Below are positions 9,661 through 22,900 of a stretch of 64,000 nucleotides of DNA, piece after piece (position 1 is the first letter of the stretch; each line of letters starts with the position of its first letter). The position numbers were made by a program, and so were the translations under genes. This stretch comes from Liolophura sinensis (Eukaryota; Mollusca; Polyplacophora; Chitonida; Chitonidae), in contig NC_088300.1 in NCBI RefSeq assembly GCF_032854445.1, positions 14,699,570-14,763,569 on the forward strand. The letters are read 5' to 3'. The notes under the pieces were generated by a model. The model saw nothing but the letters and a program-made list of their open reading frames with translations. It did no database searches and was not told the origin of the DNA.

Positions 9661-11159
9661 AACCAAACCTTTAGCGTGGTAGCACACATTTTCATTGGTC
9701 GAAGTAGAGGTGTACAGCATCTACGTAATTCACACAGAGGCAACGCATCGACCACCGAGTCTCGCATTTCCATCCAAAAAGTATATTTTAGCAACTCTTC
9801 GCGCACAAATAAACCATGAATATCGCCTTCATTGTACAGTCCTGAAACTGCTAACTTCCTCTCAATGCATCCATCCTAATTTCTTACCTTATGTACTTTC
9901 TTAGCTCTTTGATGGTTTATGTGAACAGTTGTTTTGGAACGACAGCTATCCTTGACAACGGAGATACTGTAGGAATGTATGTTCCGAAGATCCACACTTA
10001 AAACCCGAACTACATCAACGAATTTGGTACAAACTTCCACTGCGGCTGTTCTATGCCCTCATAGTAAATCCAGAACAAAATGTTGATTTTTTATGTACGG
10101 CAGTTTCCACTTTTCGCTGTGAATTATGTTAATTAGTATCTCTACGTCACTGTATCGTACTGACTTGTGTTTTCTGCAGAGGTAAAGTATAGCGAAGGCT
10201 ACGGGCCTCTACATGAGGATAGCAGGCTGGCGCATGCGTGCACTTGGTAAAGTTTGCCTATTTGTTAATACCGCTTACAGAACAGCATAGAGAAGCTCGT
10301 CTTATTTTAAAACTTCAGAAATAAAGTCCACATTTGTGGCTGGCAAACTTTGTACTGATGATGTATAGGGAGAAAGACTTCCTCTTCAAGTGAAACGTAT
10401 ATGACACCACGTTCATTTATATATACCATTATATAGCATGTCATTCACACTGTTGGACAGCCTTCATGAAGAAGCTTATACTCCATTTATATCATCGTAA
10501 AAAAGAAAACAGTGCCGCTCGCCGAGTGGCAGAGGTGTGTAAAAAAAACACAACAAGATGTTGTCCAGGTTACAGGCTTATATAATTGGGAGAAGCATAA
10601 TTCATACAGCAGGAAACCCAACGAAGTAAGGTCCTTTTGGAAATAAGGATGACTTACCAAGAATAAATGTATGTATGCTTGGGGTTTAACACCATACTCA
10701 ACAATTTTTCAGTGATATGACGACGATCAAGGATAAAACTAAAACAAATGTGAGCTAACATACAGCGTGTGTAAATGGCCCAAATGACATAAATTCACAA
10801 GGCTAAGGGTAGAGCTTAAGTACGTATGTTTTCGGTACATTCCTGTATTTATCTCAGAATTTAATTCATCCTTGCGTTAATATTTTACTGTATGCATGTC
10901 TTCAAAAGGTAATACTAGACCATTCCCATTGCCATGAATGACTTGTTTGGAAACGTACTCGGCGCCCTAGTACACCGCAAAAGAATAACATTTAGCTGAA
11001 AGTAGATATGTGGCCTCTGTGCGTGACAAAATGGTGTGTGGTCAGTTATACGATCAAATAGTTGAAATAGATGATTGTATAGAGATTGCTCATGGTTGTG
11101 TGTGTGTGTGTTTTGTTTTTTTTAATGTCAAAATCAGATCTGGCATATATAACTCTGCT
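9661..11159. other. Non-coding stretch with one short repeat fragment
   Basis: At 10,667-10,728 lies a fragment of a second dispersed repeat (GCTTGGGGTTTAACACCATA ... CAGTGATATGACGACG). Variants of it occur at about 18,101-18,222 and 27,345-27,470. A short TG-rich run is at 11,096-11,112. No gene is seen. Confidence 0.5.
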
Positions 11160-11432
11160 GAAGTGAAATATTCTTGAGGGGGGCGTAAAACGTCAATTGA
11201 GTAAATAAGTAAATAAATAAATATATCCAACTCATACACTTTATGCACATATGACATTTATATATTAAAGTCCAGCTCATGATGGCTTCCTGTTTGGTTG
11301 TACGCATAAAGGTCTGCCAGTCAGTGGATGGTCCTGGATTTCCGCCGGGTTTCTTCCCACCACAATGCTAGACGCCGTGAAATATTCTGAAGCACTGCGT
11401 TAAATTCCAATGAGAAAAAAAAAATAAATAAG
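11160..11432 (+). mobile_element. SINE pieces: a tail, then a 3' half copy
   Basis: A tail fragment at 11,160-11,224 (AAATATTCTTGAGG...GGGCGTAAAACG plus (AAATA)n) is followed at 11,268-11,432 by a more complete, diverged copy with GTCCAGCTCATGATGGCTTC and CCCACCACAATGCTAGACGC. Confidence 0.75.
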
Positions 11433-11726
11433 ACTTACATAAACACCTGAATATATCACATATCACATCCGTGAGATAATGTGGCAAGGCTTAGCAATTA
11501 TACACGTAACCTCGGTGTAAACAAAGACCTTAACATCGCTAAATGGTGCATCTTATTAAATAGAGAAGATCGATCTTACCATATTTCCTCGTTGTGCACC
11601 ACATTAAGGTTTGTTTTGGGGCGATCGCCTGCCTTGGGGGAAGCCATGCTCCCAAATCACCACCTGGACTTCTCCCACTGGTACACAACCACGTCGCTAT
11701 GGCGGTAACAGATATACAGCACGTGG

Positions 11727-11826
11727 TGACGTCATAATACTATGACGTAGCTGTCTTGTGTGACCATCTCTCAGTGACGAAGTTAACAATGTGACGTCAT
11801 AAACACTAGACGTCCCAATGACGTCA
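11727..11826. promoter_or_regulatory. Cluster of CRE-like palindromes
   Basis: Three perfect TGACGTCA palindromes (11,727-11,734, 11,792-11,799 and 11,819-11,826) plus a TGACGTA at 11,743-11,749 lie within 100 bp. TGACGTCA is the CREB/ATF-type binding site. It is over 2 kb beyond the 3' end of the ligase-like gene, and no promoter or transcript is otherwise evident. Confidence 0.45.
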
Positions 11827-13620
11827 GAAAATGAGCTATCGAACGTTTAGTGTTTGCTACATTACGGTTTATAACAACGAAGCTGTCGTAACTGGCGCCA
11901 CGTCCGCGGTAACATGAATGCAAGGCACATGTCACCGTTGTAAATCCGCTTGACAACACGCTGTGACAACTCTGCAAAACGATCCCCAGGGTTGGTCGCC
12001 AATATTCCAGTTTAGAACACATTTAGGTCTTTATCAAAAGTTATTTCTAATTGGTACATTGCTGTATAAAATCTGATAACAATTTGGAACAGTGGCATCA
12101 TGTGATGTCATTTTGGAACCCTAGCACCATCAGATATAAATATATGGTTTACATCGGATGAATGATATTCCTTCATATTTATGTAGAAAATTTGTCAACT
12201 TCAGTGTCTCTCGTACTATTCTCTAATTTTTGCGCGGTGCCAATCCACACCACCAAGGAGCTTTCAACAAATTTTCTCTACAACATATCAAAACATCAAC
12301 CTAGCATGACCGACATTTGTAAACTATTATTGTTGCGCTTTGTTACCTTGATAAAGGGTTAAAGGGACACAGAATTGCCGCTTATTGGCTGCTGTGTACT
12401 TATTTTAGTGGTTATATTCAACCGTGATTAAACTCAGGACTCTTTAACCCAGGATGTCCTATCTCCAATGTGAACCAATCAGTGAAATATCCTTATGAAA
12501 ACCTTTACTTCTGGCATAAAGCTCACGACTCTCGGAACCAAGTGTAATAAATGACACCATATGGACATGCAATGTTCCGATTATTCGGAGGTACTCATGC
12601 AACACTAGTGCATGAGGAAACATAGGACAGCTAAAATAACTAAGTTATTTATTTATTTATTTGAAGTAATGATAATATTCCTTTAATCCAGTTGCACAAC
12701 ATTTTTGTAATTTAATTCCCACAACTCTTGTGTATATTAATTACTATAATCTACGTGGTAAACAAAAATCAAGAGTGACAGAAATCAATGAAGACCCAAC
12801 TACCGTGTTTAACGTGTTTCAGTGAGATATTATCGCACGTAATACTTCATCAAAGCGTATTTACTTATTCCCTGTAAAAGAAAGGGGAAAGTTTACTTCT
12901 CACCAGTCTAAAAAGAGCCTTTCAGCTGATCCATGTAGAGCATTTTCTAACATTAACTGGTGTGTAAAGGTGATTTTGTCAGTTATAGCCAACATTTTTG
13001 CTATATCTTACTCCTTTCTGCCTTTTTTTGTCTGGCGTTTTCAGGCGTTCGTAACGTAACTCCGGTGACAATTATCAAGGAGGCTGATAACTGGCGTAAC
13101 CTTATGATGCCTTAAATGGATAAAGAATTGATTCTGACTGGTTGATTTGAAAGAGGCGGGTAGAGGCTTTGCATGGACTTACGCTGAATTTTAGGTATGG
13201 CAGATTTCTTCAATTTCTTCACTTTTAACCAATCAGTGTCGATTCAGTAGCTTATCCCTTAATACGGACGTTTCTAGTTCGAACTTTTTGTCGTTAAAGG
13301 TAAAACAGTACAATTGTACCATGTGACTTGTGAAAATGATAGGTAGCCTTTGTTGACATTAAAATGCCGATCACCTGTCTCAGCGTTTCTTCAGGAACTT
13401 CTCATGTTCCCAAACGTTCAGCTCCTCAGTTTTCTCCATGGTTCATCTTCTCCAAATTACTTTTTCCGAACCTTTTCCCGAGGCCCATGTTAGAAAATGT
13501 GAACAAAAGCAGTTACCTAACATTTTTCACATTTTTCACATGATACAGTAAGACTTTTTTGACCTATTGCGATAAAGAAATTCGAACTCGAAACTCCCCT
13601 AACGTGCAACAGCCTCCACG
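11827..13620. other. Non-coding stretch
   Basis: No gene or known repeat recognised. There is a (TTTA)n run near 12,644-12,663. The segment around 12,358 (TTAAAGGGACACAGAATTGC) looks like a MITE terminus without a visible partner. Confidence 0.45.
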
Positions 13621-13626
13621 TTTATT
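13621..13626 (-). terminator. Candidate poly(A) signal of the ligase-like gene
   Basis: TTTATT on the plus strand reads AATAAA on the minus strand, 324 bases beyond the stop codon at 13,950-13,952. It is the nearest canonical signal I see. Confidence 0.4.
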
Positions 13627-13949
13627 AGTACGCTGTATTCCGTTACTCACACTTGTTGCATTACTGCAGCAGTGGTATTTCACTAAAGCCGCTTATATTT
13701 CCACGTAACGAAAATTTTACACATACAAATTCACAGTGATCCACCAAGGCTATTAATACTTTGTTCATCGACTCTATGGGCGTCAGGGGAGATAATCCAA
13801 ATGGTCATTTGGTTCGTTACCTTTCTAGAGTCGCTACTTGGTCTCACAGTCGCTACACAATGCGAATTACTGAGTTAATACTGACGCATAATCAACTTTT
13901 GGCATGCGTTTTACCCCATGGCGTGTCATGATGCTGTACGAGTACAATG

Positions 13950-16900
13950 TTACAATCTATCTAACAAATGAGCCTTCACAATATCATACTGAATATTCTC
14001 TGTCACCTTCGAGTCTTTTTTGTACTCTGGATGATTCAGGACAAGTTCTCGGATTCTCCGGGCTACAGTCGGACGCTCTCCTACAATACCAAAAGTGGAC
14101 GAGATTGTGATACACCTCACAGAAAAGCAATATTTAATCACATATTGTTCAAACAAATCTCCATTGTATAATTAAAATATCTCTCTCAAAAAAATAAAGA
14201 AACAAATAAATAATCATTCAGTGACAAATGAAGAACGTACAAAAGAAAAGAACCGTTTAATCATTTCATTCATATTACGGAAGGTGTGGCTTTATCGACG
14301 GTGAATTATAGAAATAACAAAAAAGAAATTGGAATCGCTGAGTCCATTCTAGAAAAGATCACCAACACATATGATTTTGATTTTCATCCTATCAGAAGGT
14401 GCAGTCAGCCAATCAGCTGTAAGGACGTATCGACCACTCACCAGAAGCTGTTTGAGATATCATGTGCAGATAGCTATCAACTTTCTGTCTGACAGCCGTC
14501 TGAAGTATTCTTGTGTCCAGAAACTGGTGGACCAATGACAGCAGACCTGGGTTCATTGGCTGAAAACATGAAAACAAAAGCATTAAACAAGAAATAAAAC
14601 ATCAAAGTTTTAGCTTTTAGGAGTGTTTTTAAACTGAAACTTACCAAACATAGGCTATTGTCATTATATTTTTTTATAATATTCTCAGTTTCCCGGTGGT
14701 TTTATCAGACTGTGTCGTTTACTATTTGTCGTGTATTGAAAATGACATACATTTTCAAAATCAAAGATAAAAATAATTCTTATTATTGATATCAAAACTT
14801 ACCCGAGGAGATATACGTGTAATTAAAAACATACAGGTTTTTCATTAACCTGTAATGCTTGGTTATGCTTAAAAAAATAAAATAATAATAAATAAACCTG
14901 TATCGAACAAAGAGGCGAATATACATATTAACACACGTACGACCCAGAACTGGGCGCTTAGAGATGGTTACTTACACTCCCATTCACAATGTCGTCAATA
15001 GACATTTCCTCATACTTGGCAGAAGATGTTTTCGAGTCTGAAAGGTCAAATCACGTGGACTGTAAAGAGATTTGGTTTCGCAAGGTAATGGATAAGAATT
15101 GGTACGAATAAATTCATAATATTATGTTCAAGAGTAAGTATTACGTAAATATATAACTCATATTATTTACAATGATGTGTTCTAAGGTAAGGTAATTTAC
15201 CTATTGTTTGTTTTTAAATCATAAATCCTAGACGTAATCACCCATTATCGCAAAAGATCTGGAAGAGATGCATTGAAACTTAGCAGTAGTCAAGTTGCTT
15301 AGACCTTTAAACACGAATTAAATAACCATATGAAGTTAACTGATACATTACGTAGCAGCTTCTGCTTTTGTGAGGACCACACCCACGCTTCTAAACCTCG
15401 TCATTTACATATATTTCTAGACTAGCTTCACAAAAAGTACTTCTCGAACATTTCAGTTTCAGGTAACCCTCTAAAGACCATGTTACAATGCCACCTATCT
15501 GAGGCTGACAACTTTCATCGGATCTTTCTAGAAAGCAGTGCATTAATTTCAGAGAATTTAGGCTTCTTTTTGAGTGCAATTTCCGTTAGTCACCAAAAAC
15601 GTTTCTCCGGAAGTGAAATGCCTTTCTCCTGACAGCATCTTGGCTCAAAGATCTCTGACAATTTTCGTGTACCTGGAATAAACACAACCAAACCGCATCT
15701 GAGACCAACACTATTCATGGTTACAATATTTGTGATATATGCATAAGGAATAACAATCCAGTCTTGGCACAAATTGTGGTAGAAGGTTGTAAACCGTATT
15801 GTTACTTGATATATCATATGACCCGAAACGAATACGCATTTTGTTAAATAATGTAAATCAGGCATGGCTTGATAATGTAGTATGCTGCACGTCATTCCAT
15901 CGATCACCAACAACATACTACCTTTTCGACCTCCTGTTAAGAAGAGATTAATCTCAGCAATCCATTCCACGTTTACATGAATTGTCTGTGAGCTTACATG
16001 TCGTACTTTTGTATTTTCTAAATATGTGTAAATGGCCAAAAATATCAGAAACAGATAAATCTATAAGCCTATAATTTATTCACCACTAACCTTTGACATT
16101 GAGATAAGAAAATTGAGAGAGAAGTGTCTGATGGTCCGTGTGAGGAGAAAGATAAATACCGCATAGGCGGCGTTCTCAGAATCTGTCGGCTGCACCTGAT
16201 GAAAAGAACTGGAAATACTAAGACAAAAAAACTGTGAGCAAAGTGTTGTGATCAAGAATTACAGCCATTACTCGAGGTTATGGTATGAAATGAATCCGTA
16301 CAGATATACATGTACGTGTGCTAACATTTCAGGTCTTTCAGTCATAAATGTTTTCTTGCCATACACGCTATGGCGGAAATTTGTTTTGAAACTAAGCACA
16401 ATGCCCAAATAAAAATCAAAATAGTCGTGCTTAGCAAACTTCTGGTCAGTTCTCTGTAATTCTTAAATTGTTTTTCGCTCATGAAGACGATTTGTATTTG
16501 AACAATTTTAACCTGGCATTCTTTAATATATTACGGCAGGATCATGCTATTTTATTTGACTTATACGACTGTGGCCAGCATTATGGTGGGAAGAAATCAG
16601 ACAAAGCCCGGACGAAACTCACGACCATCTGCAGGTTGCTGACTGACCTTCCTACTTACTACCACTGACAGGCGGAACTGAAACTGTCCCTTTAAAGACA
16701 CATATACATGTACTTGTCACGGATTGGTTGATAGATTCATCAATAACGTTTCTTCTTGATTTTAAGAGTAAAAAAAAAAACTGATATCAACATAACACAG
16801 TAAAATGTTCAGAACTCACAGCCATTGGTCTGAACTCTACCCTCCATCCCAGTTTTCCGTCAGCTTGTGGGATCTTCAGACGGACATATGGCCACACAGT

Positions 16901-19900
16901 CGAGTTCATAGTCTAGGATAACAAAGATTTAAATCCAAAGATTATAAGGTGAAACACTTTTTGTTTTAGAAGTTGGCTTTCCCAACAGCAGAAAGCGCAA
17001 GTCGTTTGCATAAGTACACAGGCATTTCAAATGATCACGAACTACATCGTTTAGGGTCTTTAAGTTTGAGAAGGAACAATAGTGAAGCGTATTAACATAA
17101 ACAATTGTTAATCGTTAAATTGAAAGAATAGCCAAAAAATGCAACGGTTCAGACTGAACGTGACCTAAGAAAGTCTTGAAAATAAGACACTGATGTTTCC
17201 AAAACCGTTCAATTCATGTTCTTTGAAAAGCCGTGGAATGTTGCTTGTCAGTAAGACCTGACATGAGGATCATTAAAGTTCTCATAGTGACCTCAAATAG
17301 TTGTGTGCTGTCTTTCTCTTGGGTCATCATCTCATTTTCTTTCACGGCATAGAAGGCATGAGAAAACAAAATGGCAGTGTGCATCGCCATCCCCATGTCA
17401 ATCCCTGGTTAAAACAGAGAAGGCAGAACATATTGTATCCCGTATACCGTAAGTATATGTGTGTAGGAACACTTCTATTACCTGAGAATAAACCTGCGGA
17501 TGGCCGTGGGTTTCCAACGGGCTCTATGCGGCTTCCCTCCAGCAATGCTATAACGTACAAGTGAAATATTCTTGAGCATCGCGAAAAACACCAATCAAAT
17601 AAATAAACAAATACTACGTCATTACAGGGTTGCTAATTTTGATCTGGGGTCTCCATGGCTCGGTTGGTTAGCGCCATATCTCAGTTTAATGAACCAGGAG
17701 CCTCTCACCCATGCGATCGCTGTGAGTTCAAGTCCAGCTCATCCTGGCCTCCCTTTCCGGTACGTGGGAAGGTCTGTCAACAACCTGCAGATGATCGTGG
17801 GATTCCCCCGGGCTCCGCTCGGTTTCCTCCCACCACAATGCTGGCCGCCGTATATTTATTTTTGTTTGTTAAGCAATTCACATACCTTTTCTGACGCAAG
17901 TGTGATGGACTGGTGCATTGTAAACCAACTTAAGGTCATTATAGTGCTGGCCTTCATCGCTTAAGTACCAAGGGACCAGTCCAGATCGGGGCAACATATG
18001 TCTCACTTCACCATTCGCGTCAACCTGAAATACCAATAGGTCAACTGCATCAGTGAACACTACATAATTATGGTTACTTTACCTATCCTAAAATGTCTGT
18101 ATGTACATATGTATGTTTGAGGTTTAACGTCATTCCTGATATGTCAGGATCTCTTGGCTACAGTTGCACTTAAAACTAGACAGGAAGCTCTGTCAGCAAC
18201 CTTCTGATGACTGTGGACTGTCAGTTTTCATGGGCGGTATTCCCGGCTTAAACTAATGACTTTTGGCAAGTTAGTGACGAGCTCACGTACGTACATGCAC
18301 ACCGCATTGGTGGAAGTTTGCACAAATGGCCACACAAGCGGCATCGACTGACTTTTGTCACCAAAGCCCCACGTGTAGTGAGAGCGGAGGAATCTACAAA
18401 TCCCTAAACCTACGGTCGGGTTTTAACTCGCATTTAAACTCGCATTTAAATCGCATTTCCCGTGCGATTTCGATCGAAAGGCAAGCGCATCTATAATTTT
18501 AAGCCACGTACTCCTGAGATTGGTGAGGAAATAAAGAGGAAAAAGGCTTACCACAGGCTTTCTCTCCTCTTCTGTACGGTCATCCTGTGCCTGCAAAAGC
18601 ATCCCTAACCGGGAATCGTTTTGTTTAACAAGTCCATAAGCCACTGGTGTTGCGACAGTAAGGCAAATCTAAAATAAAGAAAACGTTATTGCAGGAACAA
18701 GGATTCAAAATCTTGAAATTTCCCACGTTAGATTGACTATAGTACACGTGTACGCGTGTACCAAGGACCGCCTTTAAAAAGCTGCCCAGACTTGCGTTCT
18801 GTATGTTTATGCGCACCAAGATCCCGCATTTGAATAGCCAGGCCCATGGCGACACTTTATATGTATACACATACAATGAATCCTTGTCGTCCTATGACTG
18901 AAAAATTGTTAAGTACGAAGTTAAACCGCAATCATTCATTCATTGTAACGTGCAACGGCAAATAGTTAACAAGATATCTCCGTGAAATGGAGAAACGCTT
19001 AAAATAAATGGGACCTAAGCTGTCTAGCCTGTTGTTCATTCCTGATTTTGCGATCATGTTTTGTGGGCAAACCGGTTTTATCCATGCATTGCAAGAGAAC
19101 AAAGGTCATTTCCGTTTGGACAAGAGTCGTCATTGCTAGGGAAAAGACTCACAGTTAAAGGCAAACATATACTGACATAAGCTATTTGCCTGATGAAAAC
19201 TATTTAATAATGTTTAGGAAAACAATTTCTTAAAAAAATAAAAATAAAAAAACTCTCAAAACATTGAAATTAGTGATGGCTTCTCCTGATCACATTGCGA
19301 CCATTGGCGTCACATCATATCTTTGCCATATTGTTTTAATACACATATACTTCATGGACCGTGTAATGAACTACTGCAAGTTGAAAAAATATGGATATGA
19401 CGCCATTGATATCTACCAGAACCAAATAGACCACGTCGAATCCAATGCACTAAAAGCATTGAAAGTAGGAAAAAAATAAATGAAAAATGGAATTGTTTTT
19501 GCTGCACACTGTTTACTAATGGCCTTTCACGTGGCGTCTACTTCATTTTAATGCTTTCTTTGCGTTTAACGATAACATACCAGTACTGGGGAGAGAACAG
19601 CGAGTTGATCGTGTAGATATCTGGCTTCCTGTAAACTCTTGGCCTGAATGGTGACCTGAAGACCGCTACAGCTCGTTGCTATGGAAATACCACCTATGGT
19701 TACGTGATCTGAGTCACAGGAAGCGCCATTATTTCCATGGCAACTCTGGGTGTTTACGTCCTGGAATACTGCCAACACAACGTTTTAAGAGAAATCTGTC
19801 ATTATTTCATGTTTTCCCCTTACAAATGGACACAGTTGGAATGGCAGAAATTCTATATGCCCAAGTTAATAACTTGTCAAACGACACAGAAAGATGCCTA

Positions 19901-22900
19901 TGAAACGGCTTAAGTTTTACAAACAGTTCATTTCCATCCACCTTCGCACATCGTTACATGTTCTTGCAAACCACAGATATTATGCAACTGTAAAAACACA
20001 GATTATTTGCATGCAAAAAATTGGATAAATAATAATGAAGATGTATTTATTGATCAGTCGATACCATATTTACCTGACATATGAAATCCATACGGTTTCC
20101 CTGTCCTGTTTTTAATGCCAGTTGCAAGACGTCTGAAAATGGTAACAACTTATAACCAAATGGTTATTTTATACTTTTTTAAAGGTAAGACAGGTTATTA
20201 AATATTGTATATATATGAAGTCAAATTTAATTCATTTGAAGAGAAGAAAACAAGTCTCACATATATCGTCGGTTTGATTTGCTAGCCAGAGAGTTGTCAA
20301 ATGAATTCCAATCTGTACTTTGCTTTATCCCATTAAGTTTGTCGTCCATTTCACGGCCGAGTCTGAAAATCAAACATTTATAATCCTTTAAAAAATTCTC
20401 TTTTGGTATAAAGTGTCGACCAACTATACATTATTTGCAGGAGCACATGACAAATCGTACCCTTCCTCCTAGATGTGGTAAACACATATAGTAAAATGAA
20501 GAAAGAAACACAGACATGTATAACTCTGCCCATTATCAACTTATGACAACAGGTAATATATGATCTATTAAAAGTAAAGTTCGACTTGACTGAAAGTGGG
20601 AACGGTTACGACTTATCTGAAATTGGGTACCGGTACAACTTATCTGAAGTAGGGTATCAGTACGACTTAGCTCAAGTTGGGTACGACTTGGCCTGCACGG
20701 GTACGAGTTTGCATGGGTTAACCCTATCCCTATTTTAGTTCCTAAGATCATTTTACCATATCATTTTATCCAACATTCTGGCATTACCAAGCCATTGAGG
20801 ATGCTAAAACATGAAGATAATGTTTTTTTTCCAAACTGACGCAGCTCCTGTAAATTTGTTCGTAGGCTTCTGGTGGTTCAAATGGTTAAACCTATGGCAA
20901 TGTATTGAGAGTTGTATTACGTTATAGATGATAACGACTGGCCACTGGATACGCTTTGACTGTACCAGAAATCACCATGAAACCAGAAATCTAGATACGT
21001 CTATGACTCAAAGAACTACAAGGGATTATATTAGTTGATCTTTTTCAATGAACTGTTGTTACTACATATTTAACAAGCAATAATTTCATTCATTATTTAC
21101 CTGGATGTTTTAAGTTTTATTTTTGTCAAACGACGCCGTTAGTATTTTTCAGTATCAACCATTATTCTACAGATTAAAGTAAAATCGTAAGCACACGTCC
21201 CATATATTGCAAACAAAATGGCGATATAGCCAGGTTACCTTGGAAACGATGCCATCGTTAGAAGATAGGTATTTGGAGGCAGCAACGATTGTACTACTTT
21301 GCGTCTGTAAACGAGAAAAGCCTGAATGTTGGATAGCACCAAGGGTTCAACTATGGTTTAAATCTCATACATTTCTTTTCCTTTCTCACCCAGAAAGGCC
21401 AAGAATTATAAGCAAAACACCTTGCGATTATTGAACTGGAAAGCCCATCTTAGCTGACGTCTGGTATACGAATGTCTGTTTCGAAAAAATTCAAATAAAT
21501 TCAAACAAAATCCACTGACAATTATTTTAAATTATTTTCAAAAAAAAATCTCTCTATATTTTGCAAAAAAAAAAAGAAGAAAAAAAAAAACACTGAAAGA
21601 TTGAAGACTATCCCAACCACAGACATATTTATACCTTTCTTCCATATTGTCTTCTACTGCTCCCAGATCTTCCAGTCTTCCACTATATGGTCGAGGCGGA
21701 ATCGTCTCCAGTTGAAATTCGGAAAACTCCGGCATTATAAAGGGAGATAATCTGAAATCGACGCATGTGGCTCAATGTGTTTGTTGTAAATAGTCAATTC
21801 TAATTCATGGTAACATGTTACTTCATTAACTAACCAGGAATACGAACTTTTAATGCACCAAAAATGAAAAAAACTGTTCTCATCATAAACTTTATGGTTA
21901 ACATTAACCAAAAACAAAAAACACCGAAATACACACACACATCAGGTTTTATGCCACTAAACACATACGTGTATAGTCTACGTAATTTCATCACTGAAAA
22001 TTCACATATACATGTAAATCTATAAACGCATTCGCAGAATGGACCTTGACATGAACTTTTTCAAGTAATGTGACGGCACCGATACCCTCTGGGTCTCTAC
22101 AGACGACCGTAGAATTTAATATTTTAAAATCGTTTTACTCGCTTGGAGAAACTGTAAAGAAATAAATCGAACTATTTCCTGGACAGTGTTGAATGGTCTT
22201 TCATCTGATATATACTTCATTTTAATGTTTTCTTTGCCTTTAATGTCGATCTCATGTAGTAAATTTACTTAAAAGCGCCTTATTGATCAACCGAAAATTA
22301 TCATTTTTGATCCAGAGTGGCTTTTTGGTGGCTTATTACTAAGCATCAACCTCGTTTACGACCATGAAACGTTTATCAAGGCGTTTCGACCAATTTTTAT
22401 ACTTCTGACCCGGAATTTTACAAAATTATGCTAGGACCTTGAAATTTGCACTTTCTTATGGTGCGTCCTTGGGGCCGATTCTCCACCTTACCATACAACG
22501 TCCTTTGGATAAATGATAGAGACAGTGATGCATGCCGTGTAATAAAGACAAGGCAAAATCATCGCTGACTGACCTGATCATTGCAGAAATGACAGCCTTT
22601 TGAAGCCGACCATAATCTTTAATAATCACATGACATGCAATAAACTGTTCCATTTTGCTCTATTGAGGAAAGGTCTTAAGCTATTAAAAATAGTGCACAC
22701 CTGCCACCCAAAATGCAGTAAACACTACTTCGTATTACTACCACACGTCGTTTAATTATTTATTATTTTCAGCATAGATCAATCCATGTTCACCTGAAGT
22801 AGTATGGGCGAAACAATTCGTGTTGAAAAAGAAGAAGAAAAACGAAAAAAAACGAAACTCAGACACCCAACGATGGCAGCGAAAAGATTTTGAGTTTGTC

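Noticed and set aside
15590-16039. 149-codon minus-strand frame
   Set aside because: It crosses ligase exon 12 in a different frame and reads mostly intron. The homologous frame of exon 12 is another one.
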